Below are positions 34,190-46,210 of a stretch of DNA of 64,000 nucleotides, piece after piece (within the stretch, counting starts at the first letter, position 1; each line of letters opens with the position of its first letter). Location of the stretch: positions 709,889 through 773,888 of the forward strand of contig NW_003314328.1 of assembly GCF_000143415.4 (NCBI RefSeq), written 5' to 3'. A program made the position numbers and the translations under genes. Origin of the DNA: Selaginella moellendorffii. Lineage: Eukaryota > Streptophyta > Lycopodiopsida > Selaginellales > Selaginellaceae. The notes below the pieces were generated by a model. The model worked only from the letters and a program-made list of their open reading frames with translations, was not told the origin of the DNA and made no database searches.

Positions 34190-34735
34190 ATCCTCTTCGT
34201 CATCCTCGTCTATCTTCATCAAACATGAACTCCTGTTAGGCTCGGATGGATCTTTGGACACTAACACCTAGTTTGCGTACAGTTCATGAAATCACCGTGT
34301 TTTGTATTTCAAAGTTAATGAGAATGAACGAAACCTGGCAAGATCACGCATGAACTCCTCACTCTTAAGAGAAAGTTCTCTCTACTAACAAGTAACTTCA
34401 AAGATTTTTAAGAGATCTTACTCGACTTCGAGAAAGCTTTAGATGCCGTTCCATGCAGTAGTGACAGCCTCCTTGTAACGAGGAACAATACCACCCTCGT
34501 AGCTCTCCACACAAGGCGATTCTCCGTCCTTTTCTTTCTGGGGAGTCAAGGTTTCATCTTCCTGCACCTTTCAAACACGTCACGGCAGGAAAGGGAAAGA
34601 AATAATGAATTGCGTGTTGGAGAGAAGCCTGAAAGAATTAAACGCATTCCTACTCAACGGAGGCGGTGTCAATAAATCTGCCATCCCAGATTCTCACCTC
34701 TACCCTTGACGCTCGGGGCAAACCGAGAAAGAGAA
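34190..34735 (-). pseudogene. FAM21-like pseudogene fragments
   Basis: In minus-strand order the blocks match exon 2 (TGAATTGCGTGTTGGAGAG), exon 3 (ACCCTCGTAGCTCTCCACAC), exon 4 region (GAACGAAACCTGGCAAG) and exon 10 (TCATCAAACATGAACTCCTG) of the intact gene at 24909-27006. Intervening exons are lost and frames are broken. It is a decayed duplicate next to GST genes. Confidence 0.8.
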
Positions 34736-34779
34736 TTAGTTTCTTGGAAATCATCAAACTTAATTCATCAAAATTGCAT

Positions 34780-34920
34780 CCATGATCATGGGCCAGCCTC
34801 TTTTTCATGCGAGCAACTTGCACTGTTGCTCAAAGGTCGCAGGATCTGTGGCAAGATCCTCCTCGACTCCAATCTCGGTTCTTATCCACAAGGGCAAAAA
34901 TCATCGTCATCGACTAGGTC
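34780..34920 (+). pseudogene. GST fragment, plus strand
   Basis: Reading forward gives LALLLKGR, then GKILLDSN and LIHKGK, the N-terminal GST order, but with internal deletions and mixed frames. It is oriented opposite to the two intact GST genes. From 34921 to 35286 I see only a weakly AT-rich stretch without a gene. Confidence 0.65.
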
Positions 34921-35286
34921 TGGCCCGGAGAATCTCTATTCTTGCAATCGATTAAGGACATAGATTTCGGATATTCTTGTACGAAAATGACTTTCTTATT
35001 AGTACTTGTCCACTAGAGTTTGTTGGCGATGATCTTTGGAAGGAAAACATTTAGATTATATGACATTCTATATCTCGATGAGCTCCTTTCGTGGATGATG
35101 GTCAAGTTATGCGCACTGGGTCACACAGGAAGAGCCGTGTGGGAAGCAGAAAAGCTAGCTTCAAATCTTTTTGTTATCTCGAGCTAGCGATATGACCGTT
35201 TCTCGAGGAAGGCAAAGCAAGCAACGCTAATGTAAGATTATCATAGACAACTTGGAACGGTCAATAACAAGAGAGCTTTTCATCGC

Positions 35287-36011
35287 TCACTTGCTCCCAT
35301 AGCGAGCCTGGATATACTCCTTGAGCTTGTCGATCGGCGGCAGCGCCACTTTGGCCGAGGGATGCTCGGCCACGGCCCCGAAGAGTTTGTGGAGACGCGG
35401 GCATTGCTCCCGGCTCGCGGGCTTCAAGCCCATCACTTGCTCAACCCCTGGGATCAACACCGCATAGGGAGCCAGCATCACATCCAAGAACGACATGCTC
35501 CCGCCGCCAAAGAAGGGGCCCTCTTCCTCATCGCCCAGCTCCGCCAGAGCTCCCTCGAGAAGCAAACAGTTTTGGATGAACTCCTCGTTCACGGCAGCGC
35601 CACCGTCGTTGCTGCGCATGAATCGTACCAAGGAGTCGAAAATCTGCGTGATCGATAAGCAAGAAGAGTTATAGCAGCAAATAATACCTTCTTCTCGATG
35701 AAATCAGTCCAGAAGCGGTGCTGTGCGCGGAGGAATGCGTCCTGCGGCAAGAGTGGCGATTTTCCAGGCCAAACCTCGTCGATGTAGTGGACAATGATGA
35801 CCGACTCTGCGATGGGCTTGCCATTGTGGATGAGAACCGGGACCTTCTTGTGAACTGGATTGGACTCGAGTAGGATGTTGCTCTTGTTGTCCATATCCTG
35901 GGGGAGATCTTCGTGATCGATGCCCTTGAACAACAGTGCAAGCTTGGCTCGGATCGAGAAGGGGCTGGGCCAAAAGGTGAGCAGTGTTACATCTTGATCG
36001 TGAGAAGCCAT
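35287..36011 (-). CDS. Glutathione S-transferase, tau-like, copy 2
   Basis: Exons 35688-36011 and 35287-35643 give 226 residues, about 85-90% alike by eye to the copy at 33000-33723. The same glutathione-site motifs are present (WPSPFSIRAKLAL, NPVHKKVPVLIHNGKPIAES, HYIDEVW), and the helical domain is complete through LKEYIQARY. The intron position and phase are identical, so the two are recent tandem duplicates in the same orientation. The N-terminus is four residues longer (MASHDQDVTLL). Intact, probably expressed in the cytosol. Confidence 0.94.
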
Positions 36012-39000
36012 GGCTGGATGGAAAATTGAGAAGAAAAGTTAGAAATGCGAATGGACTGAGGTTTAATCTTTATAACATGGGGTGCGTCCCAGGCGGCTCC
36101 CCGACCAATTGCCAAGAAGGCAAACGAGAAGTGTCCAAATAGGAATTAAACTTCTAGCAATGGGAAATAAAACTGTTTATTTTTATCTGGTAGCATGACG
36201 TTATATTTATGAAATCACTTGTGGGCTACGGCGTTTGACCTTTCTGCTGGAGCATTCTTACGTCTGTGAGTTTTATCTGATGATCTGACCCAAAAGATTG
36301 ATATCCCAATCAACTACCCAGTGTCTCGCTTCACCTGAGTGCTTTATCTGTGAAACAACAATGTTTCTACTATTGGTCTCTTTTTTTCTGGCAAACCAGA
36401 TATCATGAACATTAGAAGCGATTGCAATACTTGTCCTATTGCTCTCATTTGTGTGTGCATTTGCAGAACTGCCATTTGTGCTCTTCAGAACATCCCTAGA
36501 GAGATCGTGATGACCATTTGCCAAGTTTCAAATCAAGAAAACACTAAATAATAGCCCAAATCTAAGATGATTGCTTCAAGAGATGGCTAACGTCTCCTAG
36601 CTCCCACACCAAACCCCCATGCAACTTAGCTCACCCAAGTTCAAGAAAAGGGAATTGCCTGCTGGAATCCAAAAGCTCAGAAACCAAAAAAGAATATACA
36701 CTGAAATTGTGGTGTATTTAGTTTATGCCAAGCTTCCAAAGTTGTTGATGTGCACGCCATGAAGAAATAAAAGCTGTATGTGTTGATTCTTGCACCAAAT
36801 CCAGAAATTCTTGATGCTAAATCACACATCTCGATGAGATCTATGAGCTATTATTGCCATTTCTCAAATTGATTCTCCAATGAACTGCAAAGAGAAGAAA
36901 ACCAACTTATTTTATGTAAAAAGAAAAGAAATTCAAGAAATCTTTAGCATTTGAGCATGACATTTAGAATTTTTTCAGCTAAGCACATCCTTTATTACTT
37001 TTAAGATCTCTTTAGCACCAGTGCCATCACCAAAATTTAGATTTCTCAAAAATTTACTAGGAAAAACCAAAGAATTAAGGGGAGGATTAGTTAAAAAGCA
37101 ATCCTCCCCAGTGGAGTCGCCAAATGTTGAGAAGGGAGCCTTTCAATAGTGGGGAGAACATTCTTTTATACTCTGAAATCCTACTCAAAACATTTTCTTT
37201 TTGAATTCTTTACTCTAGAAAATGGGGAAGAAAAAGAATATACCCTTGTGCCCTAGCATCTCTTCATGCCTCTAGAATATTATAACAATAGAATATTTTA
37301 GGGAATCTCACTCAATTCTAAGTCATCTCCTAACAAGATTATCAATCATCCCATCAATAAAGAGATGCATAATCATTATCAAAGAAATAATCTACCATCC
37401 CAAAGAATAGCAAATCATTCAATAATAATTTAGCAAAATTTTTGACAAGGATAATCAATTATCCTAGATGATAGTTAATTATCACCAATGATTGTTAAAT
37501 GTAAATACGAACTTGAACATCAAAGCTAATAAGCCAAAATATCTTCCCCTAACAACTCATAACAAATGGAATAATGAACATAAAACTCAAAGAACTAAAA
37601 ACTTAAAGAAGTTTTGCCTAATAATGATCATAAGTTTCATATAAACTAATATCAATGCTAAAGAAAAAATCATGGTATAACCTATAATATCCCTCCTTAA
37701 CACATCCATAAGCCAAACTTTATAATGCAAAAGTTAATGAAAAACATATTTATATAATTCAAAAACCACGCATAATAAATTATGCTCAACAAGTGACCAC
37801 TAAATAGATCCTCCATAAATTCATCTATGCATAATAAGACGTAACTCACTTTATAACAAACACGAGAGAAATCATCAATGATTAATATATTCTTAACTCA
37901 AATCCAATAAGGAACTAATAAGTTCAATATTAATTATTAACTCTTCCTCTCGTAAGTCAATAACTCAATCACTTTTCAAGAAAAAGATAAAGTTTAACCC
38001 CTACTAAACAACCTTATCTAGAACACAACTAACTGAAACTTGCCACTAAGCTTATTTGAATGCTAATATAGTTGTTAACTAACAAATACACGAATGCTAA
38101 ATAACATAAAGTTACAGCTAAATCATCAACATTGTATGCATCAAGACTAATGAAATTTAATATCAATCCTATAAAGAGATATTTTATTTCACTCGAATCC
38201 CAATATCAATAATGTCAATGACAAGGCATCACTTCAATACCATTAACATAAAAACAAAGCTAGGAATAAGTAAGAGCAAATCACCACTCGAAGCTTTTTA
38301 GTAACTAAGCTAGCCAAGGTTAAAGATACCTTAATTAGTATTTGAGACCAATCTTTCAACAATATTTAGTTATAGATAACACATCATCAAAGAGTGAATC
38401 ACCACATCCAAAATTTAATATAATTGTAGTGCATGTGGTTTTCACACTTTATCTTATGGTGATTTATCATAGGATAATCATGAAGTGGTATTTAAACTCT
38501 CCATGTGCCACATGTCACATGTCACATGCCACATGTCCAAGGACAGTGGTGTGGAACCCCAATTTTAGGGCCTTAGGCCACTGAATGAAGAAACAGAATT
38601 AAACTTCTAAGCATGGAGCCAAAGAGCAACATCACTAGAGCACAGTGTAACTCTCAAGCATACAGCCCAAGGAACGAAGGGACAGGAGCACAGAGCGATT
38701 TAAAATAGACCTAGAGCATTCAACATCCTAATGCTAAGACTAGCATGCAAAATGGAGCTAAATGGAGTTTGACAATTTTTCAGTATACCAGTGGCCTAAC
38801 ATGAGGACATGGTTACTCCACCAGTTAGCATGGTATGGAACTTGGGTTTATACCTAAGCTAGATGCAAAATAAGAATAAGCACGCAAGCGGGAGCTAAAC
38901 TATGCCTCAGGTTAGTTGACCATGCCCAACCTACCCACTATCCCTACAAATGTAGAATCTCTATATTCCATAGATATGCCAAATGAGCAAACCTAAATAC

Positions 39001-39370
39001 TTTCCATAAATAAGACTAACATAAAGGGTATGATAGTGAGGGTGTTTAACAGACACAATAAGCTATCATCTAGTGATATTAAAGGACTAATCTTAATATG
39101 CGAGGGTTTTTGTCAAGTCAATGCAAGATAAAACAAAAGAAAACTAACAAACCAGGCTAAGTATGCTTGGATAAATAAACATTTAAGAATTCCTTCCTTA
39201 TGCTCGTCCGTGTAAGCAACTAAAGGGAACAAATTGAGAGATGATTTATAAGGGTTTAAATATAAAGGGAAAAAGCCCATGAATAATAGTACACCCCCTT
39301 TTCCAATCAGTTAAGGGTTTTGGGATACTTGGGGTTAAGCATCCTTGGTTTGAATAGTACTAGGCTAGGT
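36012..39370. other. AT-rich intergenic region
   Basis: No recognisable gene. An 83-codon minus frame (36273-36524) shows no family motif. A near-perfect hairpin (GGGGAGGATT and AATCCTCCCC) lies at about 37080-37110. Short direct repeats of CACATGTCACATG type lie at 38503-38540. The composition resembles the flanks of the Gypsy elements downstream, so old transposon debris is likely. Confidence 0.5.
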
Positions 39371-39604
39371 GTGTTATGATCTGGCGCAAAAAGACAAAGA
39401 TCTAGTTGCCCTAGACTATACTACGCCACCTCTTAAGGTTCCTCACCACCCAACCACCCCCGAGCTACCTCAAAAGCTCCATTGCGCCGCCGCTCCCCTA
39501 TGAGCCCTAGGGTAGGTTAAGTCCCTTACCCTAACATGCCTTAATATACCCTTGAGCCTCCCTTTGACCGATGTTGACCACGTAGTCAAAGCTGGTGCCT
39601 AACA
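39371..39604 (-). repeat. 3' LTR of the Gypsy element
   Basis: It differs from the other LTR at about twelve positions, all transitions (for example CTCTTAAGG versus CTCTTGAGG, and GCGCCGCCGCTCC versus ACGCCACCACTCC). The TG...CA termini are intact. Confidence 0.92.
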
Positions 39605-39678
39605 ATTCTTCCCCTCTAACAAAGTCCTTGTCCCAAAGACGAGTTGTACCGGTGATCACTCTTTTTGGGGAATCCTGC

Positions 39679-42600
39679 TCAAGCTCTTGGTCCATCTTCC
39701 ACAGTCGTATACATCAAGGAGACATTGGGCCCGTCACTCCGAGATAGTACACCTTTCAACTGGCTGACATAGAATACCGGATGAAGTTTTACCCCAGCTG
39801 GCAGCTGCACCCAATAAGCTGCTTTACCAATGCGCTCCAGGACTTCATATGGACCAGCATATCGATGGGAGAGTTTATCACTCTTCCCTATCCGTAAAAG
39901 CACCAAGGTGTTCTGCCGCTCACTTGACGGAAAGATCACTTGCACAAAGACGAGATCACCCACTTTATATTCCCGGAATTGGCGATGCTCATTGGCAAAC
40001 TTCTCCGCTCTATCCTGAGCTGCTTGCAAATTCCGTTTGCACACCACCAGAATCTCATCAAGTTCTGTGGCCAGATCAGTTGCCTCGGAATCAAGCTTAT
40101 CTTGAACGTCCTTACTCAAATGCAATCTCAACTCCACCGCTGTTCGAGGATGCCTTCCAAACATGGCAAAGTAAGGACTTAGCTTGGTTCCACTATGTTG
40201 GCTATTGTTGTAAGTAAATTGCACCAACAAAAGATATAGATCCCATTGTCCTTGCCTTTGACCAATGCTACAACGTAGCATATCCTCCACCACCTGATTT
40301 ATATGCTCGGTTTGCCCATCTGTCTGAGGATGATCTCCACTCGAGAGTTTCAAAATCACTTGCATAGCCTTTGCAAAGCTTTTCCAAAATCCACTGGTGA
40401 ACTTTGAATCTCGATCACTAATGATGTCCTCTGGCAAACCAAAATCAGGAAAAACCTTCTCCAAGTAAACTGCAGCCAAGTCTGAGGCAGTGACAGTTTT
40501 CCGAAGAGCCAACAATTGCACATACTTCGTCAACCGATTCACTATAACCCATACTTGCTCCTTTTGCCTCTGTGTTCGTGGCAAACAAGTGATGAAGTCC
40601 ATAGAGATACTACACCAACGGCTTTGAGGAATAGGTAAAGGTTGCAAAAGTCCCCCCGGCTTCTCCCGTGGCACCTTAACCCGCTGACAAAGCTTGCATG
40701 ATTTACAATATTTGAGGATATCAGCCTTCATATTCCTCCAATAAAAGTTGCGTTTAATCAACTCATACGTCTTCTTCCCCCCAAAATGACTGGCCTCTAA
40801 ATGATCATGATAGTGGAATAAAACTTGAGTAATTAACGCATCCACCCGTGGCAAATATACATGGCCATTGTAGTAGAGAATCCCATCCACCAATGAGAAA
40901 GGGGCGTCCATCTGGGCTCGCAAAGAGGCCACCTCAGCATCCTGAGCCTGAGCATGCTCAACCAACCACCCAAACTCGCTGACCACCTTACTCAAATGAT
41001 GACAAAATCGTGTTCGTAACGTCATCACATGACGAACACGAGATAAAGCATCTGCCACCACATTTGATTTTCCCGGACGATGCTCAATAGGAAACTCCCC
41101 AAACTCCATGAGTTTGACCATCCAACGAGCTTGCTTAGTGTTCAACTCCTTCTGTGTGAAAAGATACACAAGTGGTTTGTGATCTGTCAACACCACGAAC
41201 ACTGCACCATAAAGATAGTGCCGCCACGTCCGCAAAGCATGAACAATAGAGAGTAACTCTTGCTCATATGTGGAATAGCGTTGCTCCGCGGAATTCAAAG
41301 TTCGACTCTCATATGCAATAGGCTGTCCCTCTTGCATGAGAACTCCTCCTAGTGCATAACCACTCGCATCACATGTCACCTCGTAAGGTTTCGATAGATC
41401 AGCAATGCGAAGCACTGGAGTCTCGCTCAACAATTGTTTCAGCGTCACAAAACTCTTTTTTTGTGGCTTCTGCCACTCGAATGGCACATTCTTGCGTAAC
41501 AACCGCGTCAAAGGAATAGCCACCTCTGCAAACTTATGCTGGAAATGTCGGTAGTAACTAGCCATACCAAGAAAACTGCACAACTCGGCCACTGTAGTCG
41601 GTGTAGGCTAGTTTTCCACCACAGCAACCTTCCTTGGATCCATGTTGACACCCTTAGATGTCACAATATGGCCTAGATATTCCACCTCCGACTTTGCAAA
41701 TTCATATTTGCTCTTCTTCACATAAAGTTTGCTGTCTTGAAGTAACAAAAGAACCTTGCACAAATGCACCCTATGCTCCTCCATATTCTTGCTAAAAACA
41801 AGAATATCGTCCAAGAAAATCTCCACAAACTCATGAAGATAACGCCCAAATACCTCCGTCATCAACCGAGTAAATGTGGCCAGTGCATTCGTCAAACCAA
41901 ACGGCATAACTGTAAACTCAAAATGTCCAAAGCTTGTGTTGAATGCCGCCTTAGAGATAGATGCATCATCCATTGCAATCTGATGATATCCACTCCTCAG
42001 ATCAATCTTGGTAAACACTTGTGCTTCACCAAGCTTGTCCAGGATATCATCCACACGTGGCATCGGCATCTTATCCTTCATTGTCTTCTTGTTTAAAGTG
42101 TGGTAGTCAATACACATCCACATTGAACTGTCCTTCTTCTTCACAAGCAAGATCGGAGCACCAAACGGAGACTTACTTGGCTGAATAAATCCAAACTCAA
42201 GTAACTCCTTGACTTGTTGTTGAACTTCTTGCTCTTCCGCATAACTTAACCGAAATGGGCGCCGGTAAATGGGTCGTGTCCTTGGCTCCAATGTAATCCC
42301 ATGCTCCACACCTCGTAATGGAGGCAACCCATACAGAAGTTCATGTGGAAAAACATCAGAAAACTCGTCTAGTACATCCCGTATTGCTGCTTCTCCCCCA
42401 CACGTGCCTTGGTCGCCCAAGTCACGAACAAACAGCAAGTAACTTGAAAGTGTTTTTCCATTATGACAAGCCCGCTTCAAAGATGTAGTAGAGAGCATAA
42501 CAACTGGTGGTTAAACACCCTCGCCAAACCACACATCTTTAACGCCACCATACTCCAGTGAGATATGCTTAATGCTCCACTTTATCTTTGGATCCACCTT

Positions 42601-43989
42601 CACCAACCATGGCATCCCAAGAATGAGATCCACACGGTGGATATCCGCGAAATAAAAAGTCTCCACAAGTGTGGTTTTGCCAACCAACACTTCCAACCCC
42701 TCGACACAAGCATCGAAATGCTAAGCAGAGGTAGCTGCACCTTCCATTGTGTATGGAAGAACTCCATGTGTGTTCAGGCGATACTCCACAACAAACTTTG
42801 CCAAAACAAAGTTGTCATCGCTCCCACTATCCAGTAAAATCCACACTGGATCGCCACGGAACACGCCCTCCAACATTAAAGCTGATTCACGCGTATCCTC
42901 GAGCTCCATCTTGTTCCACACACAGTTAAGTTGACGAGCAATGATCGAAAGTCTCTTCCTCCGACCAGAATGGTCGTTCTCGTCATCCTCACGCTGTAAA
43001 GCTTGCAACTTTTTAGTATCTGACTTACTGTGAGAAGATGATTGGCCATTCTTCTTGTCCTGCTACTTGTTCTTCAACTGCGGACAATCAGCCTTATAGT
43101 GTCCAAGTTCGCCACAATGATGACAACTCTGTCTATAATTCTTCACAAAGAACTTCTGCTTCTTGGACCTCTTTGCATCTGAAGTAGTCACCACCAACTT
43201 CAACTTGTGATGCTTGTTCCCATCCTTGTGTCCACGGCGATCATCACGACGATTCTCGACAGAAGGACTCCATGAACGCTTGCGAGACTTATGCTTGTCA
43301 TTGTCAAGTCGACAAGCTGCATCAAAGAGCTCCTCCAAACTCTTTGTAGGCTGAGAATGATGCAAGTGTTGCTGCATGCTCTCACTATGTAGGCCATCAA
43401 TGAAGTAGGATTTGTTTTGATCTGGATCCTTTGTTGGAACACGACTAATTAAGCGGGTAAACTTCTCAATATAATCCCCGAGCGTAATTTTCCCTTGCTG
43501 GAAATGGCGAAGTTCTGTACGAGCATTCTCCACGTCATAATGAGGGGCAAAACGTAAACGGAAAGCAGCCTCAAACTCATCCATGGTAGACACTAGTGGT
43601 TTCTTATCCGCAACACGGGACTCCTCAAGCCAATTCCACCATCGAAGACCCGCATCACGGAAAACCATCGGAATAGCCACTAAAGCCTTTGCATATGGAG
43701 TTCCTCTAGCAGCCAAGAACTTCTTCACATTGGCTAGCCAAGCGAGACACTCATCCACACCACCGTCACTGGAAAAGGTTGGAATCTTGAGTCGATCTAC
43801 CAAAGAAGGCTTACTTGGAGCGCTACCTTGTCTAGCCTCGAGTGCCTCAACATGCCCACGCATGGTATCCATCATGCCATGCATCTCGTCTTGCATCTCT
43901 TGCTAATTTTGATTAAGGGCTCGCAGCTCATGAACCACATCTTGAATTGATCTCCGCAGCTTCGTCGGCACCATCGTCGGCACCACCAT
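39679..43989 (-). pseudogene. gag-pro-pol of the Gypsy element, five nonsense codons
   Basis: A single frame of about 1,437 codons. Gag ends in a CCHC knuckle (CHHCGELGHYKADC). The protease active site reads LLDSGSDDN. Reverse transcriptase carries FLDDILVFSK in place of the usual Y-x-DD. RNase H has VTCDASGYALG and LTDHKPL. Integrase has the HHCC finger (HDHLEASHFG, CKSCKLCQ) and a D,D-35-E core (MDFITCLP, SDRDSKF, GQTEHINQ). The tail shows no chromodomain. In-frame stops are at 41608-41610, 42511-42513, 42721-42723, 43063-43065 and 43903-43905. Pieces between them remain open, consistent with a fairly young insertion. Confidence 0.93.
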
Positions 43990-44049
43990 CGACAATAGGA
44001 TTCTAGCGTTCAGCTTGGTCGGCCATTGCAACCAATTCTCTGATACCAA

Positions 44050-44282
44050 TGTTATGATCTGGCGCAAAAAGACAAAGATCTAGTTGCCCTAGACTATACT
44101 ACGCCACCTCTTGAGGTTCCTCACCACCCAACCACCCCCGAGCTACCTCAAAAGCTCCACTACGCCACCACTCCCCTATGAGCCCTAGGGTAGGTTAAGT
44201 CCCTTACCTTAACATGCCTTAATATACCCTTGAGCCTCCCTTTGACCAACATTGACCATGTAGTCAAAGCTGACGCCTAACA
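44050..44282 (-). repeat. 5' LTR of the Gypsy element
   Basis: Mate of the LTR at 39371-39604; adjacent to the primer-binding site at about 44038-44049 on the inner side. About 5% divergence between the two copies. Confidence 0.92.
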
Positions 44283-44367
44283 AGGTGACCTCCTGGGAAG
44301 TCCAAATTCAGGAGCTTACAATCTGGCCAAGTATAGATGCAAAATCTAGTTTACTAACACTTGAACA

Positions 44368-45095
44368 AAAAGGACTGATAAAAGGTTTAACAATACCGAC
44401 CTCCACTGTGGTGGCAATAAGGAAAGAATATTTGAAAGAACTAGTTGACAAGTAACTTTCAATACCCACAATCACATTTACAATGATAATCTAACACCAC
44501 AAATGAAACACAACAAAATGATACCAACAAAGGTAGAATCGATATGCCAACATAAAAAAATTATGCAAGTTTAATAACACGATCCTTCGTAACACTATCT
44601 AGTAAAGCAAGCTAGACTGATAAAGGGTCCAACAATAGACCTCCTGCCGTGGTAGCAATAAGGAAAGAATATTTGAAAGGACTAGCTGATAGGTAACTTT
44701 CAATACCCACAATCACATTTGTGATGATAATCCAAACACGATAAATGAAACACAATAAAATGATACCAACAAAGGTAGAATCGATATACCAACATAAAAA
44801 AATTATGCAAGTTTAATAACACGATCCTTCGTAACACTATCTAGTAAAGCAAGCTAAACTGATAAAGGGTCCAACAATACTAACCTCCTGCTGTGGTAGC
44901 AATAAGGAAAGAATATTTGAAAGGACTAGTTAACAGGTAATTTTCAATACCCACAATCACATTTGCAATGATAATCCAAACATGATAAACGAAACACAAT
45001 AAAATGATACCAACAAAGGTAGAATCGATATACCAACATAGAAAAACTATGCAAGTTTAATAACATGATCCTTCGTAACACCATTTAGTAAAGCA
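44368..45095 (+). repeat. Three tandem copies of a ~243-bp unit
   Basis: The landmark GGTAGCAATAAGGAAAGAAT recurs at intervals of about 243 bp (near 44405, 44648 and 44892), each followed by ACCCACAATCACATTT and GGTAGAATCGATATACCAAC. Copies differ by point changes. The unit is non-coding. From 45096 to 46200 I see AT-rich sequence without a supportable gene; the 91-codon frame at 45588-45863 has no family features. Confidence 0.85.
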
Positions 45096-46210
45096 AGCCC
45101 ATCACTATTATATCATCATCGAGCGAAGCAAATGTCAATAATCCTAGATAAAATCTACAAGCAATTATTAGTTATAGAGCAACTAACAATCACTCTTCAA
45201 CTTGCTTTTATAAGACATAAACACTAAACTCACATCATCGAGTCATATACTTGTCTAACATCATATAGAAATATAGACAACTATGGATAAAACGACCACT
45301 CAAATCAAATTGTATAGCAATAAGCTCATTAATATGTATAGCCAATAGGTTTTAGCATACTTTAAAGAGGCTAACTATACATGATCAACATTCAGCCAAA
45401 ACTAAAGCAAAGATCATAAGATGGATTTATATTGGTACCTAATTTAATAGATAAAGCTATAGTATGGGTACTAACACCTCAACTTCCAACAACTAAGTTG
45501 GATATCACCATCTTCAACCAAGGTGTAAGGCTACCAAGACCAAGTCAAAATCAATGAGAATTCACTACTTTCATAGAGTCTAATAAAATGCAAGGTGCAC
45601 CTTACCACCTATCTAACGCTATAGAAGAAAGGCACAAGTGTCACTTTTCTAAAAAAGTGCAATGGCCATTTTTCTACACTAACTCCAAACTCTATCTAAC
45701 TCAATTGCCTTATCCCCAAAAGTTAGCATCCCTTTCGGATCATACAAAATATATATTAAAGTCTAAGCTAACTAAAGTCAACTCTAACCTTTTCACTAGT
45801 TTATACTTGACTTATAAAAATAGAATAGTTTTCAAGCAAAATGATCAACAAATCAACCATTAGAGAAGCCTAAGAAAATTTATGAAAAATTTCCATCCAA
45901 GAGAAAGAATAACTTTTAGTCTAAGAATATAAATTTTGAAGACTTAACTAACTTTCTCTATTAAAAACTTCATATAGGTTCACTTTAATATAAATTCTCA
46001 TGATCCAATAGGATGCTTAAGCATCGAAAGTCATCAAAGCATTTTAAGCATCAAAATCTTCACTAGTTTATATTAGCTTATGAAACTGAAATGGTTTTTG
46101 AGCAAAATGATCAATAAATCAACTATTGGAAAAGTATAAAAAAATTTATGGAAAATTTTCCATTTTAGAGAAAGAATAACTCTCAATCTAGATCCTCAAA
46201 TCCAATAGCA

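Larger units (their letters stand above)
39371..44282 (-). mobile_element. Near-complete Ty3/Gypsy LTR retrotransposon
   Basis: LTRs of about 234 bp start TGTTATGATC and end GCCTAACA on the plus strand. The element is flanked by a 5-bp target duplication AGGTG (39366-39370 and 44283-44287). On the minus strand the 5' LTR is 44050-44282. It is followed by a primer site TGGTATCAGAG complementary to the initiator tRNA-Met end, then one gag-pro-pol frame from ATG 43989 to 39679, and a purine-rich tract AGAGGGGAAGAAT before the 3' LTR. Five in-frame stops interrupt the frame but there is no frameshift. The insertion is intact in structure but cannot make its polyprotein. Confidence 0.95.

Noticed and set aside
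36273-36524. 83-residue minus-strand frame, perhaps a Copia fragment
   Set aside because: No zinc finger or integrase motif could be confirmed in an AT-rich region.
38503-38540. CACATGTCACATG repeats as further members of the palindrome family
   Set aside because: They share only the CAYGCC-like word; the ATGGCRTG half-site and the inverse arrangement are absent.
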